From Rotaria sp. Silwood1 (Eukaryota > Rotifera > Eurotatoria > Philodinida > Philodinidae), in NCBI GenBank assembly GCA_905250075.1, contig CAJNOP010000405.1:122694-186693 (forward strand): a stretch of DNA of 64,000 nucleotides, given 5' to 3'. The notes under the pieces are model-generated. The model was not told the DNA's origin. It worked only from the letters and a program-made list of their open reading frames with translations, and ran no database searches. Both the position numbers and the translations under genes were made by a program. This document shows positions 22,781 through 34,798 of this stretch, piece after piece. Position 1 is the first letter of the stretch. Each line of letters starts with the position of its first letter.

Positions 22781-23250
22781 GCCAACAGTACGCTCACTAG
22801 TGGCGAATTTTCCCATGACATTCGTCTATTGGCGAATCTCTAGTATGAAATTCGTCAAAAAATAGTTATTTTTGCCTTAGTATGTTCGCCAATGGGCGAA
22901 TGTCATGGAGAAATTCGCCAATTTTAATCCGTAGAATTATGATTCAACTAAATGGATGATACAATATTTAAGTATTACAGGATGTGGGTGTGTGTGGGCG
23001 TAGGTATGAGTATAGGTCAAGCGCATATACAACATCCAGACTCGCACCTACACCCACATCCACACCCAGTCACCTACACCCAGACCATTTTTCGTTAGTA
23101 TATTCGCCAATTAGCAAATCTCTATCATGAAAATCGCCAATTTGGCGAATCTCTAGCATGAAATTCGCCAATAAAATTTTGGTTTCGCCATAGTGTATTC
23201 GCCAATGGGCGAAAAGCTAGTTGATATTCGCTAGTTGGCGAAAAGGAAGA
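22768..23250. repeat. TTGGCGAA palindrome clusters around a telomere-like hairpin
   Basis: Many forms of ttcgccaa / ttggcgaa occur in two blocks (22768-22930 and 23095-23250). Shared flanking phrases such as gaatctctagtatgaaattc occur in both. Between them lies a telomere-like hairpin (22981-23090). The layout suggests a nested foldback insertion, or that the hairpin landed inside such an element. Confidence 0.6.
22981..23090. repeat. Telomere-like hairpin
   Basis: gatgtgggtgtgtgtgggcg then taggtatgag on the left face cgcacctacacccacatcca then cacccagtcacctac on the right. Confidence 0.7.
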
Positions 23251-24429
23251 TTGGGGATGGTATAATTCCCCCACTCGGCTATACAGTTTTGACCGTCGAC
23301 ATGAAAGCTAACAATGGAAGTTAAAGAGCGGAAACCTATCGTTATGGCCGATTCAAAGAATTTGATGGGCTAGTTGAGGCTCAAGATAACAGATAATGTC
23401 CGTCTAGCAGCCACTACCGTAGGCTTTTATTTTTATACCGACCACCTCGTTAGTCTGATGATTATATTCGTGCGTAAAAGTGTCTCGTATACAACAACAT
23501 TCTCAAAATCAAGAATACGGTTTCAATTCTCGAGTTTAAGGCGAACATGGCAGGTTAGAATATTAGGAGCCCACTGATATGGTCGATTTTGACCATTTTT
23601 CAGACACCTGCATGCTTGCATCAATCACTGATGCTGTTACATCGGAGTTTGGGATAAGTTTTCATGGTTCCACTGACCATTTTCTTAATCGAATCACGGT
23701 AATTAAGTATGAAAGAAACGCTTTATGTGTTATAGTGCCGTCTAGTAAGGAGTATAGCTTCGACTATCGTTATTAATGTTAGTGATGCAACGATGACGAT
23801 TACCATAGGTATGGTTACGGGTTTACTACGTGAACCATTGGTACGGTTATTGCTACAACTAAGACAGCTGCACCTACGATTTCAGGACCAATTATGATAA
23901 TCATAGGTACAGTTATCAGTCATATAAGGCTTTCATGAAACACAGTATTTTCTAAGACACTAACGAATTCCTGTGAAAGCTAAAGAAAGATGATCATGAT
24001 CAGAAAATCGGAATCTGAGGTCGAATTTTGAAAATGTTTAAGTTGACTTTGTACGCTAAGGAAAGGGTTTCGAAGAAGATGCTGATACTTAGTAAAGAGT
24101 GACGAAAGTAAATCGGTTTCCAGGGACTCGAATATAATATCAATTTATCAAGGCTCTGCATTTCAATTATTAATAAAATGATTTCTTGATGAATGTTATA
24201 GTTTTCTTAAGTATTAGAGTCGAATACGTCAAGTTGAATTTCTCTTCATAAATCCATCGAGGAAATAGTTACTCTCATAATAAACACTCACTTAATCTAA
24301 AAACTTCAGTTTAAGATTTTCAAAGACTGACTTTGAATTCAGACTCTTCGGCCCCAGTTTACTTCGTCAACCTTTATAAAAAGCTCATTTTCTTAACAAT
24401 GCTGTTTTTCGCGACACCCGTTTTGACCT

Positions 24430-24950
24430 AATAACTGTACCTAGGAGGATCGTAGTTGGACCGGTAACTGTAAGTGCGGTTATCGCCATCGGACTATCAG
24501 CCGTACCAACGATACTCGTAGTTTGGCTGCTAACAGTAGAAACAGTTATCGTATTTAGACCGATATCTGTAGGTATGCATATCGTAGTTAGACCAGTGAT
24601 CGTAGGTATGGCCATATAATCTCGCTGATAACTATCAATGCGGTATCATAGTTGGACTGGTAACCGTAGGTACGTTTATCGTAGTTCCACCAATAGCTTT
24701 ACTTACAGTAATCGTAGCTAGGCAGGTAACCGTAACTTAGATGATAGTAGTTAGACTGGTAAGCGTACCTGTGGCTATTGTAGTTGGATTGATTACGGTA
24801 GTCTCGGTGATGGTAGTTAGGTCTGTAACCGTAGGTACAGTGATCTTAGGTGGACCAGTAACCATTGGTACGGTTATCGTGATTGGATCGAAAAACCTAG
24901 GTACAATGACTGTAGCTGTACCGGTAGCCGTAGGTATGTTTATCGACTTC
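24430..24950. repeat. Minisatellite, about 33-bp unit
   Basis: Degenerate repeats of the type atcgtagttggaccggtaac followed by cgtaggtacggtt run through this stretch. Both strands stay open over parts of it (VVRLVSVPVAIVVG-like), but only as a by-product of a repeat length that is a multiple of three. Confidence 0.65.
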
Positions 24951-26164
24951 TACCGGCGAAATGACCTTCACCGTTGTATTTCTAGTCAATATTAATATCC
25001 TCCATTTAGAACTACGAAAATCTGCGATGATGACCGGTTTCCGCTATTACTCAAACAGCATAAGACTCAATGCATTCAGCAGTACTAATATGCCAGTCTC
25101 CATTATGGCTCTTTATAACCTTATCGGCTTGATTCTCTGCTTTATTCCAAAGTTCTGATTAGTATTTCCCAAAATTAATTAGGACGAAGAATTACTTCTT
25201 ATCAGAAAGTTAAGTGCTCGAGCTTCTGAGATGTAACGTGTAGGAGAGACACCGAAATACAAAAAAGTGACCGGTGCACCCGTCCCACCGCCTCACCGTA
25301 CCACCGGTGCACCGATTCACCGTACCAACCAGTGAACCTGTGGGCGGTGGAACGATGGACGGTGAACCGTCACCGGTGCACCCCTAGTTGCAACTTTTCT
25401 ACGCCCTTCCCTTACAAAGTTACAATCATTACGAGAATGGAAAGAAGCGTTTTTTTTTGTCGATTGTTAGTGGTTTTTTTATCAAATTAATTTTTTTAAG
25501 TTTTTGCGATGATGGTAACTTTGTAAGGGAAGGTCGTAGAAAAAGCTGCAACCCATCATTTTCTCTAGAATTTGGTGCTCTCTAAAATGACTTTATTAGA
25601 AAAGAGCTCCAAAAAAGTTTTCTGTAACATGAAAGCTACCGTGTTCGGTTTTTTAGAAGTCTAGCTATCAGAATTCATCCATGGAATCTTGTCATAGACA
25701 GCATTTAATAGAGCATTTCATGGGCTATTCAAATCACTATTTGAATCTGGTCTGGGAGCTCAGTGGTACCGAAAAGAAAATCAAAAATATGTTGTTCTCA
25801 ACCTTTTGGCCATTACTATATATGAGTTGCATGGACTTTCGGGATAACCTGATATCATCGATCATGGTGTAATATTCATTAACGTGCTTCACGCATTATC
25901 ATTAACGATTTTTCGTTTTCGGGTCCCATAGGATACTCACCTTAACTTTGACTTCGACGTTATTAAAACTACAAAAAATTAGTATTCGCAGCTGTTTCGA
26001 GTCTCAAAGATAAGGCCGAAGCAGATATGCAGTATTTTTTCATTCTGTTTTCACCGTGTCGCATGACATCTTCTATTTTCTCATTCGTTCTTTGTCGATC
26101 TATGAAAATTAACTGGCACAGTTTTTGTTCTCATCTGCGATTTTCGTAGCAGCGTCGAGAGGTT

Positions 26165-26310
26165 CTTATATTCAACACGTAGATCAAATTAGCAGCAAAT
26201 TCGAGTAATTCCTGCTGCGATTCGTTCAGGAATCTGTTCCAAACGTCTTATTTATGCTCCAAGTACAACTCGGGCGGCTCTATCTATTGGTATAATCTCT
26301 ACTCTAAACG
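26165..26310 (-). repeat. Third copy of the coding-like repeat
   Basis: On the minus strand this reads IDRAARVVLGA, stop, IRRLEQIPERIAAGITRI. It is related to the copies at 6955-7265; the in-frame stop shows that it is not functional here. Confidence 0.4.
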
Positions 26311-26449
26311 TCTAGTTTCGTTAGTTTTCATTTTCATTGAAAGATGATTTTCTATCAATCATTCACGGGAAAAAGAAATTAACCAGTAGTTTTGAAATTA
26401 AAAGTTGAATTCAATTGAAAATTACAGTTCAATAGAATTATTAGTTTCG

Positions 26450-26655
26450 AGGGTGTGGATGGGTGTGTGTGTGGTGTAGGTGTGGATGTGGATGCGGGTG
26501 TGGATGTGGGGTGTGGGTGTTATTGAACTCCAATCCTGTAATCACACCCTCACCCTCACCCACACCCACACCCCCACACCCCACACCCATATGAGAGGGT
26601 GTGGATATGGATGTGGGTTTGACTCTCCACATAATCACATCCACATCCCACTCTT
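26450..26655. repeat. Double telomere-like hairpin, A
   Basis: The first hairpin (about 26450-26590) has a G-rich side (gggtgtggatgggtgtgtgt and on) and a C-rich side (cacaccctcaccctcaccca and on). A second (26597-26650: gggtgtggatatggatgtgg facing cacatccacatccca) follows directly. The loop of the first is the exact reverse complement of the loop at 32740-32911. Confidence 0.8.
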
Positions 26656-27418
26656 GTATGTTACTTTTCATGCTCTATCCAAATATGCTATTAGATTCAT
26701 AAAGTGTGATATCAGGTCAAAAACTGCAAAATACAATTAAATATATCCAATTTAGTACAGTTGTCTTTACTTTTACGGCTTTTTATTACTTTTACTGAGA
26801 CTATTTTTTCTGCTCATCTGTATCGTAAACAAACGTCATAGTACACTTACAGTTTTTGTAAAAAACAGTACATTTCGTCATCTACTTGAAATGACATTAT
26901 AGATGCTATTTAAATAAGAAAACAAGTGAACTCATTTTCTATACGCATGACAAAATAACGAAGGAATACACCAAGAGATAAACGGCAGACTTAAGTCCAG
27001 AAAAGTCTGACTGAAGTTAAGGCGAGGGTATCAGTTTAGGTATGAATGGGTATTGACGCTGATCTTCTCTTTACTGCACACACGGCTCCATTCAGACTTA
27101 GCTACATTCGAACCCCACAACCACACACAAATCAGACCAAACTTACAGCAACCGTCGCAGACACACAAAAACTCAGTTACACCTACATCCATACTCTCTG
27201 TATTAAAGTAGAAGGTGACAGTTTTGAACAAGCTTCGTAAACTTTTTGTTTATGAATAAAACATTAAAACTATTTTTCAGCATCAGAAAAAGTTTATCTC
27301 ATTAGTTTAGGACACGTTCAAGATCTTCACAATTTTTATTGTGAAATTATTTATAGAACATTCTGTCTAGTTTAAATGTATATAAGTCTTTTTTTTGTTA
27401 AAATCCGAAATGCCGTGA

Positions 27419-28510
27419 TCATTTGGGCGACGATTGTCGTGGTGTATCGTCAAGAAGCAATCGTGCTACAAACAATAATGATATATAAATAACAGAATTT
27501 GTTGTGTTTTCTATTCTTACCATTTTTTTCCAGCTCAAGAGCCGCATTGTATAAAGCGTTGATACTTTCTGAATCAGTGACATTGACATTACGCATTAAA
27601 ACAAATTCTTTTGGTTGAGATTTTTTCCATTTCAACTTATGATCGAGTACTAGTTTCTCCAATTTGGCACCCAAATTAGTCGCAATTTTAACAATATTAG
27701 CTCGACTGCCTAGTGAAGAAATCAATGCTTTGGTATCGATTGGTATGAGAGCGTTCAATGTTGCTTGATCAACAATGTTAGGCATCAAACCATTGATATC
27801 GATAATGTTTTCGATAAATGTTTGACATGTATTGTTTGCACCAACATCAAATGTGTAAAAATTTTTGTCGACATTCGATGCTACAGAAAGTAATCGATTA
27901 AGTGTTAATGGTTTATTTGATGTTAGTGGAATATCGTAAACATCGATTAATTCGTCAGGTAGAATTCGACATTTGAGAGAAATACGTAATCTTTTCTCAA
28001 GTTTAAGAATAGTAGTAGCAGTTGTATTTTGGCTGACATTTCCAAGCATATATTGCAGTACGTAGGGTCCATAACTATTCTTAATAGTGATGAGTAAATA
28101 ATTATGATAGATTTCATCATAACCAAGCTCAAGTTGTTTATCGGTAAATTTCGAATGGCTTAAAAGGTTAAGCATTCTAACATTATGGCCTTGAACAGGT
28201 GTGCGACCGAGTTGAATCTTAAGAATGAATTCATCACCCACTTTCTCCAATATATTTTTTACTCGTAATGGCATTTGTGGATCGTCTTTTGCGGCAGTCA
28301 ATTGCAGTTGATGATTCGTGGACTATGAATAAAAATTGATCAATTAGTTAAAATAGTTGTCAGAATATTAAAATGTTAATTGTCGTTTTCAACATAACTT
28401 TTTGTCTTCATGAAATTCACAACAAAATCGATTCAAAATAAGACTAAATTATTCATAAGATAGACAATTTTTATTCTTACCTTTTCAAAACATAAGTTGG
28501 AATCTATCAT
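27419..28510 (-). CDS. Unrecognised three-exon gene (292 residues)
   Basis: I infer exons 28510-28481 (MIDSNLCFEK), 28322-27521 and 27465-27419, with introns 28480-28323 (gtaaga..atag, 158 nt) and 27520-27466 (gtaaga..gtag, 55 nt). Phases join cleanly and the last exon ends at a TGA (27419-27421). The protein has no signal peptide or membrane segment. Residues from about 105 look like alternating strand and helix. A short motif, VGANNTCQTFIENIIDINGL, recalls the NxCQxF turn seen around the nucleophile of some papain-like/LRAT folds, but the rest does not match any family I know. Reading straight through the last intron would instead give a hydrophobic tail; the spliced form is preferred for its strong donor and natural stop. 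Confidence 0.6.
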
Positions 28511-29449
28511 TGTTATGTAGAGTAAAATCTATAATTGAATAACAATTATATTGTATTGCATGAATAACGCTAAGATAAATCTAAACGAGAAGTAATGTAT
28601 CAGGTAAATGGTATTTGAAAAGATAATTAAATGAAATGAAGAAGATATTCTTTCAAATAATTCAGTTTTCAATATTAAAAGACAGTCTTGCTCTATGGTG
28701 ACCTCTAATCCTTTATTGGGCACCGTGCTGATAAGTTTATCCAATCAATTAATTTTAAAATATTTTTGAAGAAGAGAAGGGTTAAAAAGTCGGCTTTGAT
28801 ATTTCTAACTTACGTTGCAAAAGCATTCCATGCAGATTTTTGCTGAGAAAAAAATTTGAAGTGTCATATAATTCGATCTTTCCAATACTGGTGGTATTTC
28901 TAGTTGCCATTAATATCATCTATTCATTTTATTCTCTACAATAATGATCAACTTCGTTATGATAGCTATCGAAAATCATAATTTAGATATTTCCAATAGA
29001 TTGTATTTGATGAAAAGCTCTAAAAAGAAACTGCTTTTAACTATTACTCATCACTGCATACTACAACGAGAAATAAAAGATACAATCGATCCTTACCTTT
29101 ACGGTTTGATGACTAGTATTAGTAATGTATGGTTGATGTTACAGACCATACACTTGTTTATGTGTTTTTTTCATTCTCGAGTCACATGTCATGCTATAAA
29201 TATTGATATGTCACTTTTTAATATTCTGTCTTCTGTGCATACTTACGTATGTGTTTACTTTCATTGAGTATATTGAAAAAAAAAGGCTTCAACCAAATAT
29301 CTAACTTTACACTAATGAAATGCAGTGTATTACTAAATGAAATAGATTAAAGATAAAAATACAAATAATCAGTTGATTTATTTTTCTTTATCTACTTCCC
29401 AGTACTCTTTCTATTATGAGAAGAGTTAAATCTAAGTGGATTTGAGTAT

Positions 29450-29492
29450 GAATGCGGTTGTGGGTCTCTCTTTCACCCAACAAGTCACATTC
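29450..29492. repeat. Telomere-like hairpin, diverged
   Basis: gaatgcggttgtgggt (29450-29465) faces acccaacaagtcacattc (29475-29492), with a short pyrimidine loop. Confidence 0.5.
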
Positions 29493-32400
29493 AATATGCA
29501 CGAGTCTTTGCAACACGGTGAAGATATGTTTAAGATGCATCTATTGCTGATAACGACTATCGATTTCATAAGAATAAGACACATGTTATTTAAGATTATT
29601 TGATGAAAATTTTCAAACAAAACTGAAAATTAAGAGTCAGTGTGAAAATAGACGAGTTCATATAATTTTCATCGAAAATCTCAAAATTAGTAGAGATGTC
29701 GTGCTTCTGATTCCTTAGATTTCTAACTCTAGGAAAGAGAAACTCATAGGAAATCCGAACACGAAATTTCTAACCTTAACTTTTCACAGAATCATACCCT
29801 CAAATTTTAATCTGAAACTTTGATCACATGAATGTTTCAATCAAGGTTGCATATTTACAAAATCTCAGAGTTATTTAATGTAACTTCTAGTGGTACCGTG
29901 TTTGAATCTCCTTGGGTTTCTTTCTCTAGGAAACAGAAAACCTTTAGAAATCTGAATTAGAGCATTACTGAACGAGTTTATACACATATCCTTCCTTCTT
30001 CAGTTTGAGAGACAAAGTGAGTTTGAGTTTCTCAAAACTCGGAAAGTCATGGATTTTTGGGCTCCGAAAATAGAAGCCCGGTTGTGATACTTCTAGAATT
30101 TAGTATAACAATCTACTTTTTCCATTTTACACAACATCAGCAAAGCTTTCACTAATTGCGAAGTAATGATTAAATTCTCATTCATAACATGAACTTCTCC
30201 AAACTATAAGAAAAGCATGCATGAAAAACCTGGTTTTTTTAATCAACGATCTCGATTGAAAAGCCTGACACTGTTCATTGAAATATTTCATTAACAATAA
30301 TCTATGAAAATTTTTTGATAGTTTTCGAAGCAAAACAAAATGAGTTCTTTGTGAAAGCTTTTGCTTATTTTGAATCAGAATAAAGACATAGTGTCTACAG
30401 AGGTATCCCATTGTTTAGTGTACATTCGATCATGCACGAACAGAAGTAACACAAAATAAAGTTAATTTTATGAAGTTTTTTCTAGTTGATAAAAGTCAGA
30501 AAAAAAAAACATTCATATTTCATTATGAATTAGTCTTTCACTGACAAGTGATCAATTTCGAAGAGGAATCTATACTTAATATTAACTAAAAAGTATTCAT
30601 ATATAGGAAAATAAAGAAATAAAAAAAACATCAATATTCAGAAAATCAATTTAGATTTTATTCAGAAACATTTTAAATCAATTTAACAGATAAAATGTCA
30701 CTCATTGTGTTACAATCAGGAGTAGAAAGATATTGAGTAATTACTGAACATATAGAAGGAAAAATCCGTTGAACGTCAGTTAAATTAACTGAGATTGAAA
30801 AAGACCTAGACCAAATAATGACAAACATGAAAACAAAGAATCAGTAAACAATGAAGTCAGTGACCTCTAAAGATTAGGCCTTATTCCCTCTACTGAAAGG
30901 AGGGTAATGCGCTGAAAAGTTTCCACAACCAAATGTTCGTTCGTTAGTTCGTATTATAGAACTAAAGAAAAGAATATATATACATATATGTACATAAGCA
31001 TATTGTGCAGAACGCAAGAAGTGTATACATCGATTTGATTGTCTGCAGAACAAAAGGAAAAGAAAATATTGATATAAACACATACCAAATGGTAGGGCTT
31101 TGGTACACGTTGCGGATCTACTGTTCGTACATCAGATCTACCAAAACAACTGTTCGGTGAAAATGGGGAAGGCAGAAGGTGGGAAGTACTTAATCAGACA
31201 ATCGTTGTACACGATTATGTAAAGACCAGGGAAACCGCGAGATTTATATTATAGCATTTCTCTAGCACAGAGACAAAGCATACTTTTCTTCAAAATGGAA
31301 GTATTGTTTTTAGTTTTCAAGTGAAATAGTTTTAAGCTTCTTCTTTTTTTCTCGAGCTATCACAAAAGCTTTAAAGTTCTATTCAATTATTCTTTAAGTC
31401 ATCTATTATTTTAATAAATATTTTATAACGTGTAGTTTGTCGAAATGATGTGACATTTCTTTATTCTATTTAATTTAGTCCTGACGAAAAAATAAAATTC
31501 AACTCCAAATAACTCCAATTATTTTTTCTTTTCAGATGAGGCTAAAGAAAATTAATATAATATTTTTATTTTATTGATTCTTAAGAACTAAAGTATGTGT
31601 CAAAGTCGGAATATGAGCGTTGTGTTAAAAATGTGAATGAAATAAAGATTATATTAAAGTTTCATTTATTTCTGTTTTTTGAATGCAATAGACTTTTATC
31701 AAATTATTTTATTTCACTAAAATAAAATAAAATATGTCAATAATATTATTTCTCCATCTTAGAATGAATTAAAATAACTAACTCTTACGTTAAATTAAAA
31801 AGGTTAATTAATTCGTTTAAAATATTGAGTTTGTTCTAAATTGAACGAAATTAATTTTCATTTGTTATATTTTATTCAAATCGAATAAAAATTTCTTTGA
31901 AAAGATTTATGTATCATTGAAATAGAAAGAAAACATGAGAGTTGTTTCATTCATGCTAAAAACAGCATAAAATCATTTTCATGAAATATCGTTATTGAAC
32001 TTATTTTGCAACTTAGTTTCGACATATTTTGTTTCATATTTGATTTTACAATAAAATGAAATCTATTGCTTTCTATCGAAATCAATTAATTTTTTTAAAT
32101 TAGTTTTAAACTTTTTTAATTTATATTCGGTTTACTGATTGAATCTATCATTTCAATCCATGTTCGGAACAAATGAAAATTGAAACTATCAGTAAAACAA
32201 ACGTAATTCACTTTTTTTTTTCAGTTATTTTTGTTTTAAATAAATAGTGGCGCACATAGGAGAATAAATGAGAAGAAAAACAAAATGTTGTTTTTGTTAA
32301 AAACCTCAACGAACACTAATCAAAGCAGAACAATTTCAATAATTTGATTGGCTCGCAAAATTTCATGAACAGGCTAATCTCAAGTGAACAAAGCACATAG

Positions 32401-32739
32401 GTGTCAGATGCTAACATAAGTCATGATCTGATCTGGTCTATCAAGATCGTTATAATGTACTCAATTCAACCTATATTGTAAAGAGAAGAGTTTTATGAAT
32501 TTTGATGCAGGCTATTTCGAGAAATATTTAGTCTTGAAAGTAAATGGGTATTTTACGAAAGTCCAAAGGATGAGCATTTGATTCAAGAGGAGTTATTATG
32601 AAGCAATATCTTAAGGGTGTCTCGAACATTTAAGCTGAAATTTTTGGTGACTATAATCTCAATGAGCTTTCTTAGGAATAAAATGTTCAATTGAAGTCAT
32701 TAAGTCTTAAACTTTTTATACTTCACCGAAAATGGAGGA

Positions 32740-32911
32740 AGGTGTGGGTGTGGATGTGGGTGGGGTGTGGGTGGGGGTGGGTGTGGGTGAGGGTGAGGGT
32801 GTGATTACAGGATTGGAGTTCAATAACACCCACATCCACACCCACACCCACATCCACACCCACACCCACATCCACACCCACACCCACACCCTACACCCAC
32901 ACTCACACCAC
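32740..32911. repeat. Telomere-like hairpin, B (shares loop with hairpin A)
   Basis: The G-rich side (ggtgtgggtgtggatgtggg and on) faces a long C-rich side (cacccacatccacacccaca and on). The segment 32783-32827, covering the loop with gattacaggattggagttc, is the exact reverse complement of 26519-26563. Confidence 0.85.
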
Positions 32912-33621
32912 AAGAGAAAATAACCTATCTCTGAAATGTATTCACCATATTGATATTTAGATAATTTGAATTTTAAATACTCTTTTCAGACTAATGATAG
33001 AAACTCTTTTTTTTCTATTCATTTTGATACATGTTAGACAACCAAGATTTATATTTTAAAACAGAGCAAATGTCAATCAAATATTGGCAAAATCTTCTTT
33101 CGATTTTGCAGGTTATTCAATTCACGTTCATGTCTTGTTGTTAAATTTCATCTGATTAAAAACGTCCAAGGTTCCCATTTCAAGATATAACAATACAAAA
33201 TTCAGTCTTTTTTTGGTGATCTGAGAAGGACAAGCGTATTTTGTTAAAAAATACAATAAAAGCTCAATATCTACGCAGCACAGAACTACAGGCACGAAAT
33301 TTTCTAATGACATGAATAACTCAGTAGGTTGAATATAATACATTTAGCCTCAATTTAAAAGCGATTGGGCGCCTACGTATGTACCCTTGTTAGCAAGATA
33401 TTAAAATGTTGTCAAAATAGTAGAAGGCACAGACATTTTTCCAAAAGCTAACGAATTAGGAAGCTCGACAATTAAATAGCGAGCTATCGTGTGCAAGTGT
33501 GGAATAAAAGTGTAATTTAGTAATATTACTTTAACTATACATATAAAACCGAGTGCCAGTTTTCAAATAAAGCAATGTAGAAGAATAGACAAAAGATATT
33601 CGAGATCATGAACAACATCAA

Positions 33622-33693
33622 GGGTGTGGGTGTAGGTGTTGGTATGGGTATGTCGTTGTGGATCCTCTGTTCACCCAAACCACACCCACATCC
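33622..33693. repeat. Telomere-like hairpin
   Basis: gggtgtgggtgtaggtgttg faces cacccaaaccacacccacat across a loop with cctctgtt. Confidence 0.65.
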
Positions 33694-34798
33694 GTGAGAG
33701 ATTAGAAACGAATGTAGAGTATTAAATGAAAAGACGTGAACGAAGAAACAATATTCAATGATCAAGACACGAACTAAACAAACAGATACATATAACAGAA
33801 ACAGAAAGAAAATGAACATGCACATATATAGTCCATTGAGAAGAATAAATCCTTAAAACAGTCGAAAACAATTTCGATTTTTTCGATTTTTAAAGTTAGT
33901 TGATTCTTCCTAATTTGTGAAATAATATAACTCAAGTAAAAGTCGCATGTACGCTCATAGGATTTATTTATTTCTCTAAAAACAACGGTGTAATTTACAA
34001 TAATTACTTTATAATCGGTATTAGTTGTTTCTTTTTTGCATCATAGAATATTTTAAAAGGAAAAATACAATGCAATAAACAGTTCATCAACATTAAAATG
34101 TTCTCAGTAAAAGATGTATAGATAAAAATTAATTATGATATAAATATTCATATGACATATATTTATCTATTAAATCAAATTTTGGCAAATTTATTGAGTT
34201 AATAGACGTACTTAGTGGATTGGTTTTATCGTTTTCATCAATACAAGACGCTTTCGCTCATAAGCAACTAGGTATTTTTTAATCATGACACAATATCCAG
34301 AGTATGAAACGATACGAATGCGTACCAACGCGTTTCGAATGAGCGTTTAAAAGCATATATATACGCGTTTGTTTTGATTAATGCTCATGAAATATCAATA
34401 AACTTTCTGAATGTGTTTAGCAGCGTTTCCAGAATGTTTTAGCGCGAAAACGCATCAAAATGTCGCTGTTTTCAACAAAAACACATCTATCCGCGTCGAA
34501 AATACGTTTTACGATTACATGGGAACGTAAACATTTGTTCTTTTTTCTTCTTGTCGCTCTCCATGTGAGCTTTCCTTCGTTCGTGATAGGAGCACCTCTA
34601 AGATGAAGTATATGTGCTCGTGCCAGTTGAAAAAAAAGCCATCCAACGAAATAATGATTTTTGTCGTGGTAGTGCGTAAGAAAAAATTACTCAGCAATTA
34701 AGTATATTTTACGGCATTCAAATTATCGACGAATATACAAACGATAACCATTACTAAGATATACATTTGTGAGAATCGTTGTAAAACGACCTTCAATA

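Larger units (their letters stand above)
21154..25852. mobile_element. 4.7-kb TA-flanked element with mariner-like ends, filled with tandem repeats
   Basis: Long inverted ends: left 21154-21460 and right 25548-25852 are similar over about 300 bp (for example both give tcaggttrtc.gaaaagtc at the tip, and ggagctcttttctaataaag inside). TA sits directly outside each tip (21152-21153 and 25853-25854). The tip resembles the mariner (irritans group) end CAGGTTGGCTGATAAGTCC. A second inner inverted pair (caactaggg... / ...cccctagttgcaac, with the accgt/cggt-rich stretches) lies just inside. The interior has no transposase or other recognisable gene, only tandem and palindromic repeats, listed separately. 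Confidence 0.75.
25855..27418. other. Intergenic with hairpins
   Basis: Contains one copy of the coding-like repeat (26165-26310, minus) and the double hairpin (26450-26655). A weak C-rich stretch (27110-27200) faces a G-rich one near 27030. No gene is seen. Confidence 0.5.
28511..34798. other. Longest gene-free stretch, with hairpins
   Basis: No gene is seen in about 6.3 kb of very AT-rich sequence. Hairpins lie at 29450-29492, 32740-32911 and 33622-33693. A weakly conserved direct repeat around tctaggaaa(c/g)agaaa occurs near 29740 and 29925. Near 34300-34500 several gcgttt/aacgc motifs give slightly higher GC just upstream of the membrane-protein gene. Confidence 0.45.

Noticed and set aside
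24385..24995. V/T/G-rich frames on both strands
   Set aside because: By-products of the 33-bp repeat.
27419..28510. LRAT or NlpC/P60-type hydrolase call for the three-exon gene
   Set aside because: Only the NxCQxF turn is similar; the preceding His-containing strand could not be found.
32716..32923. Frames rich in VWVWMW and HTHTHI
   Set aside because: Translations of the telomere-like hairpin arms.
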